Below are positions 33,575 through 44,618 of a DNA stretch of 64,000 nt, one piece after another. The stretch covers positions 49,612,010 through 49,676,009 of the forward strand of contig NC_057925.1 in the NCBI RefSeq assembly GCF_018873765.1, read 5' to 3'. A program made the translations under genes and the position numbers. The notes beneath the pieces are model-generated. The model did not search any database. It was not told where the DNA came from and saw only the letters and a program-made list of their open reading frames with translations. The stretch's first letter is position 1, and every line of letters starts with the position of its first letter. The DNA is from Telopea speciosissima. Lineage: Eukaryota > Streptophyta > Magnoliopsida > Proteales > Proteaceae.

Positions 33575-35000
33575 AAATTCATGGTCATGGATACACTGAT
33601 GTCTTTTTTTGTTTTGTTTTTGGGTAAGATGGATACACAGATGTCGGTAACCGACAATATTGATATTGATACTTGATATTGGACTCTGTCGATTCGAATC
33701 ATCCGACACCAATCTAGATCAGCTAATCCACTCGATCTTACAAATCAATATTGATTCCTAAATCCATGGGAGAGGCCTCAAGTTAAGCCTGAAGATCATG
33801 AGATGAGAGTTGTGACACACGAACGGGCAAGGATTCTTTGAGCGGTTGGGTTTCCTGCGTTCTCTCTTAATTGTGAGGTGTTGGTCCTTACTGTAAAAAA
33901 TGGATAAGGGAGAACTATCTAAGAACACTTCTGTTGTTAATGATTTTGAAGTGGACAAACGAAGTATCCAAGATGATAACAGTGGTTGAGACGTATCTAT
34001 TGACATTGTCTTGAAGACAGTATTTGCCCCCTTTGATGCGACTAGGTAGATATGCAAACATTGGTTCCAAGATATAATAGTTGATGGCTTCCTACGTCCA
34101 ACTCGCTCTAGTTTGATACGCCCCTTCGAGTACTTCAGGGTTGGGTTTCAGACCAACAATATATAATGTAGATGATTAAAAAACCTTTTGAAAATAGGCA
34201 AAGAAAAGAATATATAAGAAAGGGAGATTGAGAGAAAAGCCACAAAATGGAATGCTTTGGGCTGTCCATTTCACCTCTATTTATAGTGGTGGATGCGGTA
34301 CCCCATGGAATGGGTGTGTCTTGACTTAAATGGATTGGATAAAAAGATTTCAATCCAAGTGCTATAAATGCACCTATTCAAATGGATATGTCTCTTTAAA
34401 GAGACACGTCCTTAAGCCAAAAAACCAAACCAACTTTGAACAAAAAATAAATACACTACACCACATCACACTATCACGACTCGACTCGGCACGTGTGCAC
34501 ATATGCCTCTAGGCCTTCTATCAATTCTCTTCCACTTCCAATGCATTCCAAAAACTCATAAAAACAAAAGACTCGATTTTATGAAACTATATATATTAAA
34601 TACATTTAATACAACACTTACTCCTTACCAACTGAGCTAACCTCTTAGCTATCAAAGGATTGCCTTGGTTAGATTGGTGGCTCCTTAATCCCTACTCCCA
34701 GGATCCTGACATTAAAAAGACCTGTTGCTGTTCTAATACCATTAGTAATGGTTTTATGAAAGGGGGAATATGAAGAGGAAGAACATTTTTGTGTTCTATA
34801 AACATGTTTTTTTTTTCTTTGTTTTGCTTCCAAAAAACAGAAAGAAGAGGTTTTGTGAGGTTACAGCTTACACGGTACAGATGAAATCATCCATAATGCA
34901 TAGATGAACCTCATCAAAAAATCTCAATTAGTAGTTACACAATAATAAAACTAACTGATTTACAAGAATATTCCTTTCTTTTTTGGATCAAAACAAGACA
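33575..35000. other. Gene-free AT-rich DNA
   Basis: No coding exon recognised. At 34625-34655 the minus strand reads TTAGCTCAGTTGGTAAGGAG, a tRNA-like A box as in SINEs, but no B box follows. Degenerate words of the TATCGGT type occur at 33310-33380 and 33640-33730. Confidence 0.4.
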
Positions 35001-35143
35001 TTAATGTTTCAGGCCTCTCAAAGTATAAACTTTGTTGATGATGATCTTCATACTAACCTTCAAAATCAAAAGGGCTAGCAAAAGTTACTCCTTTCTTGCC
35101 CAGGCCAAACTCTCAAATTGTCCAACCAATAACCAATCCTGTC

Positions 35144-36097
35144 TCATCCAAGCTTCCATGCATATAGGTAGAGGCAAAAATCCGGCGACGTCGAACGACT
35201 CTGCGTCGAGAATTTCCCACTCCTGTTGCTTTCGCCATCGCCATCACCATCACCATCACCATCACAGCTGCGGCTACTACCTTCTTTTTCTAGGTCTGAT
35301 ACATATTCTTGTGCACCTGGTTTGAATAAGAATATGCCATGTCCTAAACCATTGCTACTAAACAACCAATCATGGACATCCCAGAAGACCTGTACTGGGG
35401 TCTTTTTCACTAACACAGTCTGGTTTCCCCTGAATTTCCATTGCAGGTTTTTCACATGTATCAATACTATCCCATCTATGCTAATCCACATTTCGGGTTC
35501 TCTAGGCCCAGAAATGGAGTTCTCCACAACAATATCATAATCTTTTTCCTTCTCATCAAACTTAGCTCTTGTGCAAAAGCATTTCTTACCTAAAACATTC
35601 TCCTTCTTGCACATTAATACAGCTTCTATCGATGATGGTTTCGATTTGGTTCTCTTATAAGCTTCGTTCTTACATTCTCCTAACAACAACACCACTTCCT
35701 CATCAGAGACCAAAGCGACATAATAGTCTCCAATTGGTTCAGGGCTAAGTGAGAATTTTGCAGAACGGAAATCCCAGTAGACATCCACTCGTTTTCCACC
35801 AACCGTGAAGGATTTAAACCCTTTCTTGCTCCAGAAAACCCATGGCTTTAGGTCAATTTTGCAATTGTATGGATTTTCATCGCCAGGATTTTCTACTGAG
35901 ATGTTTACAGAAACGCTGATGAGGTTTTTGCACCATAAAACAGTAACAATTCGACACAAACCAGCAATTTTGGTTTGATACATACACATAACCGTGCATT
36001 GTGTGGAGGACTTGTTCGTTGTTGGATCATCTGTGTTTTTCTCCCCTGAAGCTCGACGTGATCTTTGAGAACGTCCAGAAGAATGTTGAGTGAACAT
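35144..36097 (-). CDS. DUF868 family protein, intact single exon
   Basis: 317 codons, ATG at 36097. Motifs of the plant DUF868 family run in order: CTVMCMYQTKIAGLCRIVTV, LWCKNLISVSVNI, CKIDLKPWVFWSKKGFKSF, VDVYWDFRSAKFS, DYYVALVSDEEVVLLLG, KCFCTRAKFDEKEKDYDIVV, PEMWISIDGIVLIHVKNLQW, KFRGNQTVLVKKTPVQVFWD and VHDWLF. The C-terminal end is FCLYLYAWK. Members are found only in plants and their biochemical role is unknown. Length and uninterrupted frame suggest a working gene. Just after the fold there is an Asp-Gly repeat encoded by a (ATCACC)n-type run at 35236-35268. A TATA-like TTATAAAT on the minus strand near 36350-36357 could be its promoter, about 250 bp upstream of the start. Confidence 0.93.
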   Translation of the reverse strand: MFTQHSSGRSQRSRRASGEKNTDDPTTNKSSTQCTVMCMYQTKIAGLCRIVTVLWCKNLISVSVNISVENPGDENPYNCKIDLKPWVFWSKKGFKSFTVGGKRVDVYWDFRSAKFSLSPEPIGDYYVALVSDEEVVLLLGECKNEAYKRTKSKPSSIEAVLMCKKENVLGKKCFCTRAKFDEKEKDYDIVVENSISGPREPEMWISIDGIVLIHVKNLQWKFRGNQTVLVKKTPVQVFWDVHDWLFSSNGLGHGIFLFKPGAQEYVSDLEKEGSSRSCDGDGDGDGDGESNRSGKFSTQSRSTSPDFCLYLYAWKLG

Positions 36098-36379
36098 ATC
36101 TGGTTTAGCAAAATGTTCAAGTTCTACATTGAGGTCGACATACCTGATCCATGTATTGCTCTGTAGAAGATGCTATAGATTCGATTTTGTTTCAGGTGAA
36201 TTTTGGGTGTTTCTAACCCTTTCTGGGTAGAGACGTGAAGCTCTGATGGGACCATAAAAACTTCACGCAGCACCGAACTTTAGAGGTTTCTCAAGTCTGT
36301 GGACAATGCCGGAACCAATTTGACGGCTGATGTTGCAGGAAACGATACATTTATAACTTGGCGTGAAGACTATAGGGAG

Positions 36380-37032
36380 AATTGAATTGATGATGTTCTT
36401 CTTCTTCTTCTTCTTCCTTCGTCTTCGTCTTCGTCTTCGTCGTAGTCGTCGGCGGCAAAATGGAGAAAGGATCGGAGATCAGCCGGAAAGTGGAAGCGAT
36501 AAGTTTTGTGGACTAATGGAGATTTGGAGGAACAGAGGAGGACAGATTGGTTGCGGAGGAGAAAGGTTCTCCTCCATAGATTGGCAACAGAAGTTGCGCG
36601 AGGCGGAAGGGATTATAATAACTAAACGTCATTTGAGTCTTTTTTAATTAGTGTTGACACGCTTTTACCACCCAAAAAAAAAATAGTGTTAACACGCTAA
36701 GCAGTTTCTTCTCCCACAATTTTAGACCACATTGCCGCTTCCGTATTATTTTTTCCCCTTACTCACACACAATGCCAAAAGATACTTGAAAAACTGGGTT
36801 TAAACTAGGTTGAATTGCCCGAGTCGAGTTAAAATTTTAGAAAATCTAATCAAGAGTTGTGTAAATTATGTTAAGGTTAAAAATGACGAGACTGGGTCAT
36901 GAATGACAAATTTGACGAGTTTAGTCATTTTAAAAAAAAAACCATAAAACAATTGATTTAGAATCTGAGTTGAGTAAAATAATAAATTTGTATTCTAAAA
37001 CTGTAAGAAACCCTCAATTCTTCGACTCTCTT
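36380..37032. other. Intergenic DNA with (TTC)n / (GTCTTC)n run
   Basis: A TTC repeat at about 36394-36418 changes to GTCTTC units to about 36440. The open frame across it is explained by the repeat. The remainder is AT-rich with no gene. Confidence 0.6.
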
Positions 37033-38521
37033 CTTTTTTTATAATTATCATCCCAAAATCTTTCATTTTTATTATTAACCTCCCCAAAAAAACTTTGAAA
37101 CAACTGTTACCCTCCCCTGTTGCATATTAATAACTAACTGGCCCCCACCGTTACAGAACCATAACGGAGGGGGTTAGTCGTGAGAGTGTGTTGTTGTCAC
37201 GGATTTTTTAAGACCAAAATGCCTTTTTGGGGTGGTAATTGTAAAAAACTCCCACCCCATCACCGTACCTTCTTCTTCTTCCTACTTAGAACTCTATCAA
37301 GGAGGAAACAGGCTCATGAGCAATGTTTTTTGCTCTTTTTTTTTTTGTGCTCTTGCAGAGTTTTGCTGCTGTGTGACTTATGCGAAGCCAATTAAGTTCA
37401 AAATCAGTTTCAGCAGCAACTTACTAAAAAGAAATCATACAGAGGAGAGAAGAAATGAGGAAAAAGAGAGAACCCAGATTGGGAAACAGTGAAAGTTGAG
37501 TGAGAACTGCAAACATGAAAGTAGTTATGAGAACAGAAGAAGAGTTTTGTGATTTTGAAACTGTTTTTAAAAATAAGAAGAAATATATAAAAAAAGGACA
37601 GAAATATGAGATAAAGAAAGAGGGAGATGCGGGATGTTTTCTTTCGTGATGGTTTTAATATGAGCGGTTTTCGGATTGTTTTTACTTAATTCTTTTTGTA
37701 TAAAATACTTTCTCCATTAAAAATTTCAGCTTTAGTTTTGGGACTAATGATTGTTTTAGAATGGGTCCTACCTATTAATCGATTACTTAGAGCTTCTCAA
37801 TTCTCATCTCGTGATTTGATAATTGATAAGATAGAACCTTGTAGGTATATGATTCCCCAAAAAAAAATTGATCGGGGCGACATTCAAAGAGGAAGAAATT
37901 TTAGGTTGCAGAAATTTTAGGTTGAAGAAATTGATCGGTGTTTGCTAAAAGCTTTTTTTTGCTTTCATTAATAAACTGCTGGTGTGATTCAATGATTGTG
38001 AATGAGAAGAAAACAACGATCAGATCTCATGTTCTCTCCAACATGGTTATGGTTATGCTTCCTACTCTTCCATTTCAACGCCTCCGCCGCTGTCCCCAAC
38101 CTTTGTCCTACCGACACCCTAAACCCAACAGAATCAATCACCGATGATGCTAGCCAAATCGTTGTCTCCACTGGAAGCAATTTTGCTTTGGATTTTTTCA
38201 GCCCTTGAAATTCTAGTTACAGGTACGTTGGGATTTGGTACGATTAATGTGAGAAGAAGAAGAAGAAGAAGAAGGAAGAGGAGAAGGGAGGTGATGGGGT
38301 GGGAGCTTTTTACAATTACCGCCCAAAAGGACATTTTGGTCTTAAAAAATTCATGACAATGGCACATTGTCACGACTAATCCCCTCCGTTGCAGGTCTGT
38401 AACGGTGGGGGTCAATTAGTTATTAGTATGCAACAGGAGAGAGTAACAGTTGTTTCAACGTTTTGAGAGGAGGATAATAGGAAATATGAAAGATTTTGGC
38501 ATGGTAATTATAAAAAACCCC
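37033..38521. mobile_element. Long-TIR element 2 (Pack-MULE-like)
   Basis: Inverted arms of about 240-255 bp: left 37033-37270 and right about 38265-38521. Both contain ATAATTA(T/C)CAT, CCAAAATCTTTCAT, AACAACTGTTAC, GTTGCATA, CCCCCACCGTTACAG, TTTTTTAAGACCAAAATG and CTCCCACCCCATCACC (read outward to inward). The interior is about 1 kb, without transposase, and carries part of a receptor kinase gene (38029-38243). I could not find a convincing target duplication, so Mutator assignment rests on arm length and cargo. Confidence 0.75.
38029..38243 (+). pseudogene. Captured N-terminus of a G-type lectin receptor-like kinase
   Basis: Starts MFSPTWLWLCFLLFHFNASA, a typical signal peptide, then DTLNPTESITDDASQIVVST, GSNFALDFFSP, a TGA stop, and in the same frame NSSYRYVGIWYD. 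The order DTL...I.D...VS.G..F.L.FFSP.NS..RY.GIWY is the hallmark of the bulb-lectin domain of S-locus-type receptor kinases. The stop stands where Gly is usual, one base away from a GGA codon. The fragment ends at the right TIR. The rest of the lectin domain, the membrane helix and the kinase are absent. Confidence 0.88.
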
Positions 38522-39026
38522 TCTTACTTAATGGTATAAGCTCAAAATGCATTGAAATGTGATTTCTTATTTTATATGATTTTTTTATATATTTGTATTT
38601 TTTGTATTTTTCTGATTTTTTACAAACTTAAATATATTTATTATATTAAAAAATTAAAAAACGTGACTCACCTTGATTGGGTTTGATAAGACCGAATCGC
38701 CTGAATTTTCTACAAGAAGAAAAAAAAATCTGATTTCCAACTATCTGCAATACATTTTATCATTTTCTTTTAATGTGTGGTTTTCATACACGATGGATTG
38801 CTTTTTTTTTCGGGCCTTTGCTTTCCCTAAATAAGTCAAAGCCAGGTTGGACCATCAACCCTGTGGTTTGACCTTCTAGTGAAAGGTCTAAAAATTCGTT
38901 TGTTTTTTTTTTGTCAAACCTAACTAACAACATGACCGTTTCGCTAAACCTAGCAACACAGTAGTTTTATCAGCCACTTAACTCTCAGCAGAAGCATGCT
39001 CGAATCAAGTGCCTACCGATGTCCAG

Positions 39027-39201
39027 CGTGGGGTAGATGTCGACACGTGGATGGGGTGCCAATCAAACGGCACCCCCGAGATTGAAACAATGCATATCTG
39101 ATGGACATACGATGCACATGCGATGACGCGATGTGCACCATTCCCAATTGGGGATGCCGTTTGATCGACACCCCATCCACATGTCAACATCTGCCCTCAC
39201 G
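39027..39201. mobile_element. Foldback hairpin, about 50-bp arms
   Basis: Left arm GGGGTAGATGTCGACACGTG, GATGGGGTGCCAATCAAACG and right arm CGTTTGATCGACACCCCATC, CACATGTCAACATCTGCCCT are inverted copies. No flanking duplication was recognised. Confidence 0.7.
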
Positions 39202-41133
39202 GTGGACGATGTCCAGCTCGGGGTGCATTAGAGAGGAGTCCAATACTTATCATACTAGCTTAGAAGCTTATAATATGACTGTCCGTTTTAATGAAGGTTG
39301 GCTAAGTAAAACGTTGCCATGGGCATCAAAGTTTTAAGAAGCGGTATCAGATCAACCATATTCATGGTTTGAGGAATCGGTATCAAATTGGCCAGATTGG
39401 CTGATTCGTATTGGTATCGATGGAGACCAACACTGATTTCTGACTGATCCCTTTTTAGTGGATTGGTATGGACAAAGATAACAATGTAAAAAAAATAATA
39501 CATATATATTTATTGATTTATTTGAAGAAAATTGAGGTAAACTTGATCGATACAGACCAATCCGAATCAGTATTGATAGAGACCGATGCCTATACCAATT
39601 ACTAAAACCCTAACCGTATTAGTCAATTCGTGACCGAAATTGATATTGATACCTGACTAATATAGATTTCGATCAAATGATATGATACAAATGTGGTATT
39701 ATTTTTTATGAAAATTTTTGTTTTGACAAATATTTGATACTAATAAAGTCGAATTTATCAATATCAGTATTAATATCGTTTGCAAGGTTCCTTTCATTTT
39801 TTCATGCTCTTGAGCAGTAGTATGAGAGACAAGGATGCTTATCAGCCATGTCTGACGTTAACGGACGAAATCACAATCGATCTTGGACTTCCAGTCAATG
39901 GAGCTATCCGTTGGGTTGAAAACGGCAATTGATGACGGGCTTCATTGAGTTATTCTTTACTCCGATTGTTAGGTTCTGTTAACTAACTCTCCCTTGAACC
40001 CTTTGTTTCCCCAACCTTCATATTAAAACCTCTACCATTATGATGGATTTAAGGTTCATCATTCATTTTTTAAGTCTCTCTCTTTCTCGTTTATTGATAG
40101 AGATGAGAATGCTTGTGTCCATGCTTAAATCTAAGTGGGATTTATGTGTTACCCTTATTTAAGTTTGTGAAAGTCTTCTTTTTCGGATGATCTCCTCGAA
40201 ATTGTAATTCCTTTTTCTTCCTTTTAGAGCCAGTTTCCTAATTTATTTGCCTACTCGCAAGTTTTTTGTGCCAAAAAAAATAAAAAATTGTGACTGTCCC
40301 TTAATTTGTGGATGAAAAATGTGATGGGCTGAAGAAGATCACTTTGTTTTTGGGTAAAAAGAAGAAGAGCACGTTTATATTCTACAATATTCATCAATTG
40401 GGTGGCGGATTTTCTGGTCTTGGTTCAATATTTTTATAGTTCTTCATTAAAATTAAAATCTGTTTCATTTTTCTATTGATATTTTGAGCTGCTTTCACCG
40501 CCCAACTTTATGGTCCATATAAATAAATGAAATGGATGGATAGTTGCATGAGTCTTAAGCATAGGATAAAAAATAGAAAGAATAACTCTATCGGTAATAA
40601 TTTTGCCCCCTTCTTGACTTCTTGTTATCGTAATTCTTAAATGAAAATTTTAAAATAATGTTATTACAGTTGTACTCTGTTTTGAATCAGGAACCTCATT
40701 TAGAATTTTTGGGTACCAACGTTGACGTGGAGTTCGTTTTTTAATCGTACATCTTAATGAAGTCATTTTTGCTGAGCCATTACGTATGATACATATGACA
40801 CTTTTTTAAGTTTCAAACAAACGCGAAAGCGTTTAAAATGCGGTAAGCAGAAGTATACGTTTTTTTTTTGTTCGTTTGAGAGGTGTACCAACAAAAACGT
40901 TTAAAACGCCAAAACAACGTGAATGGAGTTTTAAATGCATTTTATTAATAGAGGTTCTAAGCATTGTTAGCAAATGTACATTTAAAATAGTATTCCCGTT
41001 TTTTACTGTTTTAAACGTGTAACAATATGTGAAAAAATGGCAACCGACCAACAATCCATTTAAAATGTGTTTAAAACATGTTTCCATTTTTTAAGACATT
41101 TGACTTGTTGAATACAATGATTTACTTAATTGA

Positions 41134-41166
<33 letters not shown>
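41134..41166. repeat. (CT)n microsatellite
   Basis: Uninterrupted CT units, 16 or so. Confidence 0.95.
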
Positions 41167-41169
<3 letters not shown>

Positions 41170-42481
41170 TCAATTGATCCGATTCTTTCACCAACAGAAA
41201 ACTTACTCGAAAGGATACATTTCTCAAGATATCACCTTCAATCAACTTAGGTTCAATGCATGGACCCTGATTTTGAGCTACAAACTAATGCATCTATTGA
41301 AAAGAATTTCTAAAGCGATGATATCCAACTCCAGCTGAACATGTATCACTCTCCGAGTGTGTTGACTATATTGACATCAATGAACAACACCACAGCCAAG
41401 TCACATTGCTCAATAGGACTTCAGACATATTTTTATGTTATGATGTATGAATTTGGAATTGATGTGGGATAATGTCTTGGAACTTAAAAATGAGTTGTGA
41501 AATATATATGTATTAATGTTGGATGTTATAGTTGTTTTCAACGTTAAATGCAGGTATTCATATAATGTAATAATTCCTCAATTATATGAGTATATTGGCT
41601 TTTTTGGTTTCCTTATATTTTGTTCTTAAATTCTACACGTTTAAACCCATATTAGCCATTTTTTGTTTTTTGCCATTTTCTTATTTTGTCCATACCATTT
41701 GACGTTCTACGCCATTTAAAACCCATATTGTCCATTTACCTTTTTTTGTCGTTCTCGTTTTTGCTGACTATGGTCCTAAGTCACAAGTCAGGATGATTGG
41801 TCAAAGCCCTAACTGAATCGAAATTATGACCATTATGAGTTTTTTTTGGGTAAGAAGACCCTTGTTAAATTCAAAGCAAGGATTTAACTCACGGTATTGG
41901 GACAAGAATTGATTGTTGGCAAAACCGATATATCGTCGGTTTGTATCAGTGCGATACTAAATCAAAATACCATTTTTCCATTAAAAAAGCTACATTTGTA
42001 TTGTATCAGCTAAGTATCGGTCATAAGCAATCCGATATATATATTGTTTCCTAAAATCCTGATTCAAAATGTTACACACATTACATTACATTGTATAAAC
42101 ACATATGAGGAAACTAGAAAATCTTGTTGTAATTAAGATTGGTGAACACAAGTTGTAGGCTTGTAGCCTTACTTTTTTGCCCTTTTATATAACATATATC
42201 ACATGCCTAATTGAAAAAATGTGTAATTTTAATAATGACATAATAAAAGATCACTTTTAAATATTTTAAAAATCGTTTTACCTCTATATATATTAAAGGC
42301 AAAAGGTTTAGTACATGGTTGTGCTTTCAACCGTTGGATGAACATAATCGTATATAGTACACGACCTCTCATCCCATCAAATGGTTGCAGACATAGTCAT
42401 GCACCATGCACAATTGTGTATGAAAACTCTTCCCAAGACAATTCCCAATCAAAATAAGATTACAACTTCACAATTTTGGTG

Positions 42482-42576
42482 TGTGTTGTGTATATCCGCC
42501 ATTTCACGGTCCTAAGAGTCGGTTATCCTTTTGGGACTGGTGTGTGGTTTGTGTGATTACACTTTCATCAAAAAAT
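42482..42576 (+). mobile_element. Tiny retroposon, copy 1
   Basis: 95 bp ending in ...TGATTACACTTTCATC followed by an A-rich tail, flanked by a perfect 18-bp duplication AACTTCACAATTTTGGTG (42464-42481 and 42577-42594). Shares its last 60 bp with 44555-44618. It is probably the truncated 3' end of a LINE or SINE mobilised by target-primed reverse transcription. Confidence 0.88.
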
Positions 42577-42722
42577 AACTTCACAATTTTGGTGACAAAA
42601 AGATGCACCCTTAGAAAAAAGTATACATTGTTGATAATACACTCTCCCTCACATTCATGATTATTAAACTCGAAATAGGATCTAGATTGGGTCTAGCGGA
42701 ATGCGATTGAATTGAAATCAGT

Positions 42723-43017
42723 TGTTGAGGTTTTGGTGTCTTGACTTCTAATGATGGATTGCTATGTGGGTATTTCGGTAAATTTCTTGTATAGGGTTTC
42801 GCTATAAATTTGTAGCGAGAGTTCTTTCTCTGAATTGCAAATCTGAGAGAGGTGTGAGGAATGAGCAATTGTAACCCTATTATTCTCCATTGATAGTGAA
42901 GCAGATCTCATCTCACCATGGACGTAGGCAACCTTGCCGAACCACGTAAATCTTTGTGCGCATTATATGATTGTGTTTGCGATTTTCATTTTTCTCTGCA
43001 TCGTGTTAGGTTTTACA
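42723..43017 (+). repeat. Solo LTR, TGTTGAGG family, short copy
   Basis: 295 bp from TGTTGAGGTTTTGGTGTC to GTGTTAGGTTTTACA. The flanks TCAGT / TCCGT (42718-42722, 43018-43022) fit a 5-bp duplication with one change. It contains CGCTATAAAT and the sense-strand block GGACGTAGGCA...GCCGAACCACGTAAATC. Relative to the copy at 53495 it lacks about 80-100 bp near its 5' third. Confidence 0.82.
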
Positions 43018-43440
43018 TCCGTCAAGAATCAGCCTAAACCCTATAAACCCTGCATGGGTTGCCACTCCGGATTAGTCAGAATCAGGATTAGACTCAGTCC
43101 TTGCGAATATTGATATCGATATTGACACAGATGATCGGTTGTATTAGATCACATCAAATAGTTTTACCCACAAGCTCGATTTAAAGTCAAAATTTTTAGA
43201 GAAAATTTCATGGACACCCCCTGTAAGTATACAATATATCATGGATACCCCAAACATTGTCAAAATATCAGACACCCCCTTATCATTTTATTTCAACTTA
43301 GTCCACTCCGTTAAGTCTGTGCAGTTAAATCGCTGTTAATTCTTTTATAATGGCAAAATTACCCTTACCACAGGGTGAACTTCCCATAATACCCTTAAGG
43401 GTAAAACCCCAAATACAAACACCATTCTCTCTTCATCGTT

Positions 43441-43668
43441 TTTTTTTTGGGAGACAGGAGGGGTATCCGACTTTAGGCCGACTAAATCCCCCCCGACTCG
43501 TACATGACCCCTGCGCCACGTACTAACCGGGAGCTTCTGAGCCCTAATGAGCCTCAGGCGGGTGGCCCCAAGAAATTATGCAGCGGCGAAGGTTTGATCA
43601 CGAGACCTCGCTTCCTGAGGCGGAGTCTCATGTCCCCTCCAAGCCAACTGCGCTAACCCCTTGGGGTT
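43441..43668 (-). mobile_element. tRNA-derived SINE
   Basis: Minus strand starts AACCCCAAGGGGTTAGCGCA, with A box TTAGCGCAGTTGG and B box GTGATCAAACC about 40 bp later, and ends with an A tail (the T-run at 43441-43448 on the plus strand). It is flanked by CTCTTCATCGTT / CTCTTCATTGTT (43429-43440, 43669-43680), a 12-bp duplication with one mismatch. The internal promoter order is that of pol III SINEs. It sits in Mutator-like element 3. Confidence 0.85.
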
Positions 43669-44211
43669 CTCTTCATTGTTTTCCTTGGGCTGAAGGAGGA
43701 AGAAGCAAGAACAAGGAATGTTTCAAGTTGGAATTCTCCCCGATCAATCGATTGATCCATCCATGTGAATTTTGAAGACAAATCTTTAATTAGATGTTAG
43801 AATTCAAAATGAGCACCTCGATCGATGGCTTTAATCGATCTCCATTTGTCAAGGACACTAAAGATCGATGCCCTAAGTTGAATTGGTGATCATCATCAGG
43901 AAGGGAAAGAGGAAGTTAAGAGGAATCGAAATCAATCATCGGAAAGAGAATGGGCAAGCCAACACAATAGCATACAGACGCAACGTCGGGGAATATAAAC
44001 TCTTGTCTTCTGTTGCTTCGCCATCGTCAGAAATTGTTTCTTGAAGCTCGTTTTCTTGCAACTGTTATGCTTACCCTGGCTCTACTGGCGACTTGAACTT
44101 GAAGAAGAAGAAGTTGGGATGTAAGAGACGCCCATGGCCATGAAACTTTCTTTCTCCACAACCACAGGGAGGATTACGGCTATTGATGAGGACGTTGACT
44201 GTTGAAGGGAG

Positions 44212-44359
44212 GGGTAATGTTATGTACAATAGTCCCACATCAGTCCCGTAAGGGCTTGGATGTGGGCATATATAATATTGGGTCCCGTCTATGCCCGTCT
44301 ATGCCCATATCCAAGCCCTTATGGGACCGATTTGAGACTATTATGCATAACATTTACCC
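44212..44359. mobile_element. Foldback MITE, about 55-bp arms
   Basis: 148 bp with inverted ends GGGTAATGTTATG...AATAGTCCCACATCAGTCCC...GTAAGGGCTTGGATGTGGGC and its inverted partner. The loop holds a repeated CCCGTCTATG. TA next to the terminal GGG on both sides would fit a TA-type duplication, but the border is not certain. Confidence 0.75.
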
Positions 44360-44554
44360 TAGGCAAAGATCTACAAATGAAATGTGCCCTGTTCATCAGC
44401 AACAAATAAAAATAAAGGAGGGGGGTGGGGGAGAGGGGAGTAAATCAGTAAACTGATTTTCTATGAAAAGAAGAGGCTAACAACAGTAAGGCTTAGGACT
44501 TGAGGACATTAAATTCACCAACCCACCGTGGAAGGTAACTCAAGACATTGAGCT

Positions 44555-44618
44555 CGGTTAACCTTTTGGGATTGGTGTGTGGTTTGTATGATTACACTTT
44601 CATAAAAAAAAAAAAAAA
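44555..44618 (+). mobile_element. Tiny retroposon, copy 2
   Basis: 64 bp, CGGTTAACCTTTTGGGATTG followed by GTGTGTGGTTTGTATGATTA, CACTTTCAT and an A tail, between perfect 18-bp duplications AACTCAAGACATTGAGCT (44537-44554 and 44619-44636). Only about 48 bp of element body remain. It is the same 3' end as 42482-42576. Confidence 0.92.

Larger units (their letters stand above)
38522..42460. other. Gene-free stretch
   Basis: About 3.9 kb without a convincing exon. It contains a hairpin at 39027-39201, degenerate TATCGGT-type repeats at 39330-39790 and 41895-42060, GTTTAAAAC-rich repeats at 40800-41110, and a (CT)n run at 41134-41166. Confidence 0.6.

Noticed and set aside
34620..34660. Candidate tRNA gene or SINE (A box TTAGCTCAGTTGG on the minus strand)
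   Set aside because: No B box, no cloverleaf and no A tail at a suitable distance.
36363..36647. Frame of 94 codons starting in the TTC repeat
   Set aside because: The Arg/Phe run is produced by the microsatellite and there is no recognisable domain downstream.
37015..38540. 9-bp target duplication for the long-TIR element at 37033-38521
   Set aside because: Flanks such as CGACTCTCT and CTCTTACTT share only part of their bases; no convincing duplication could be claimed.
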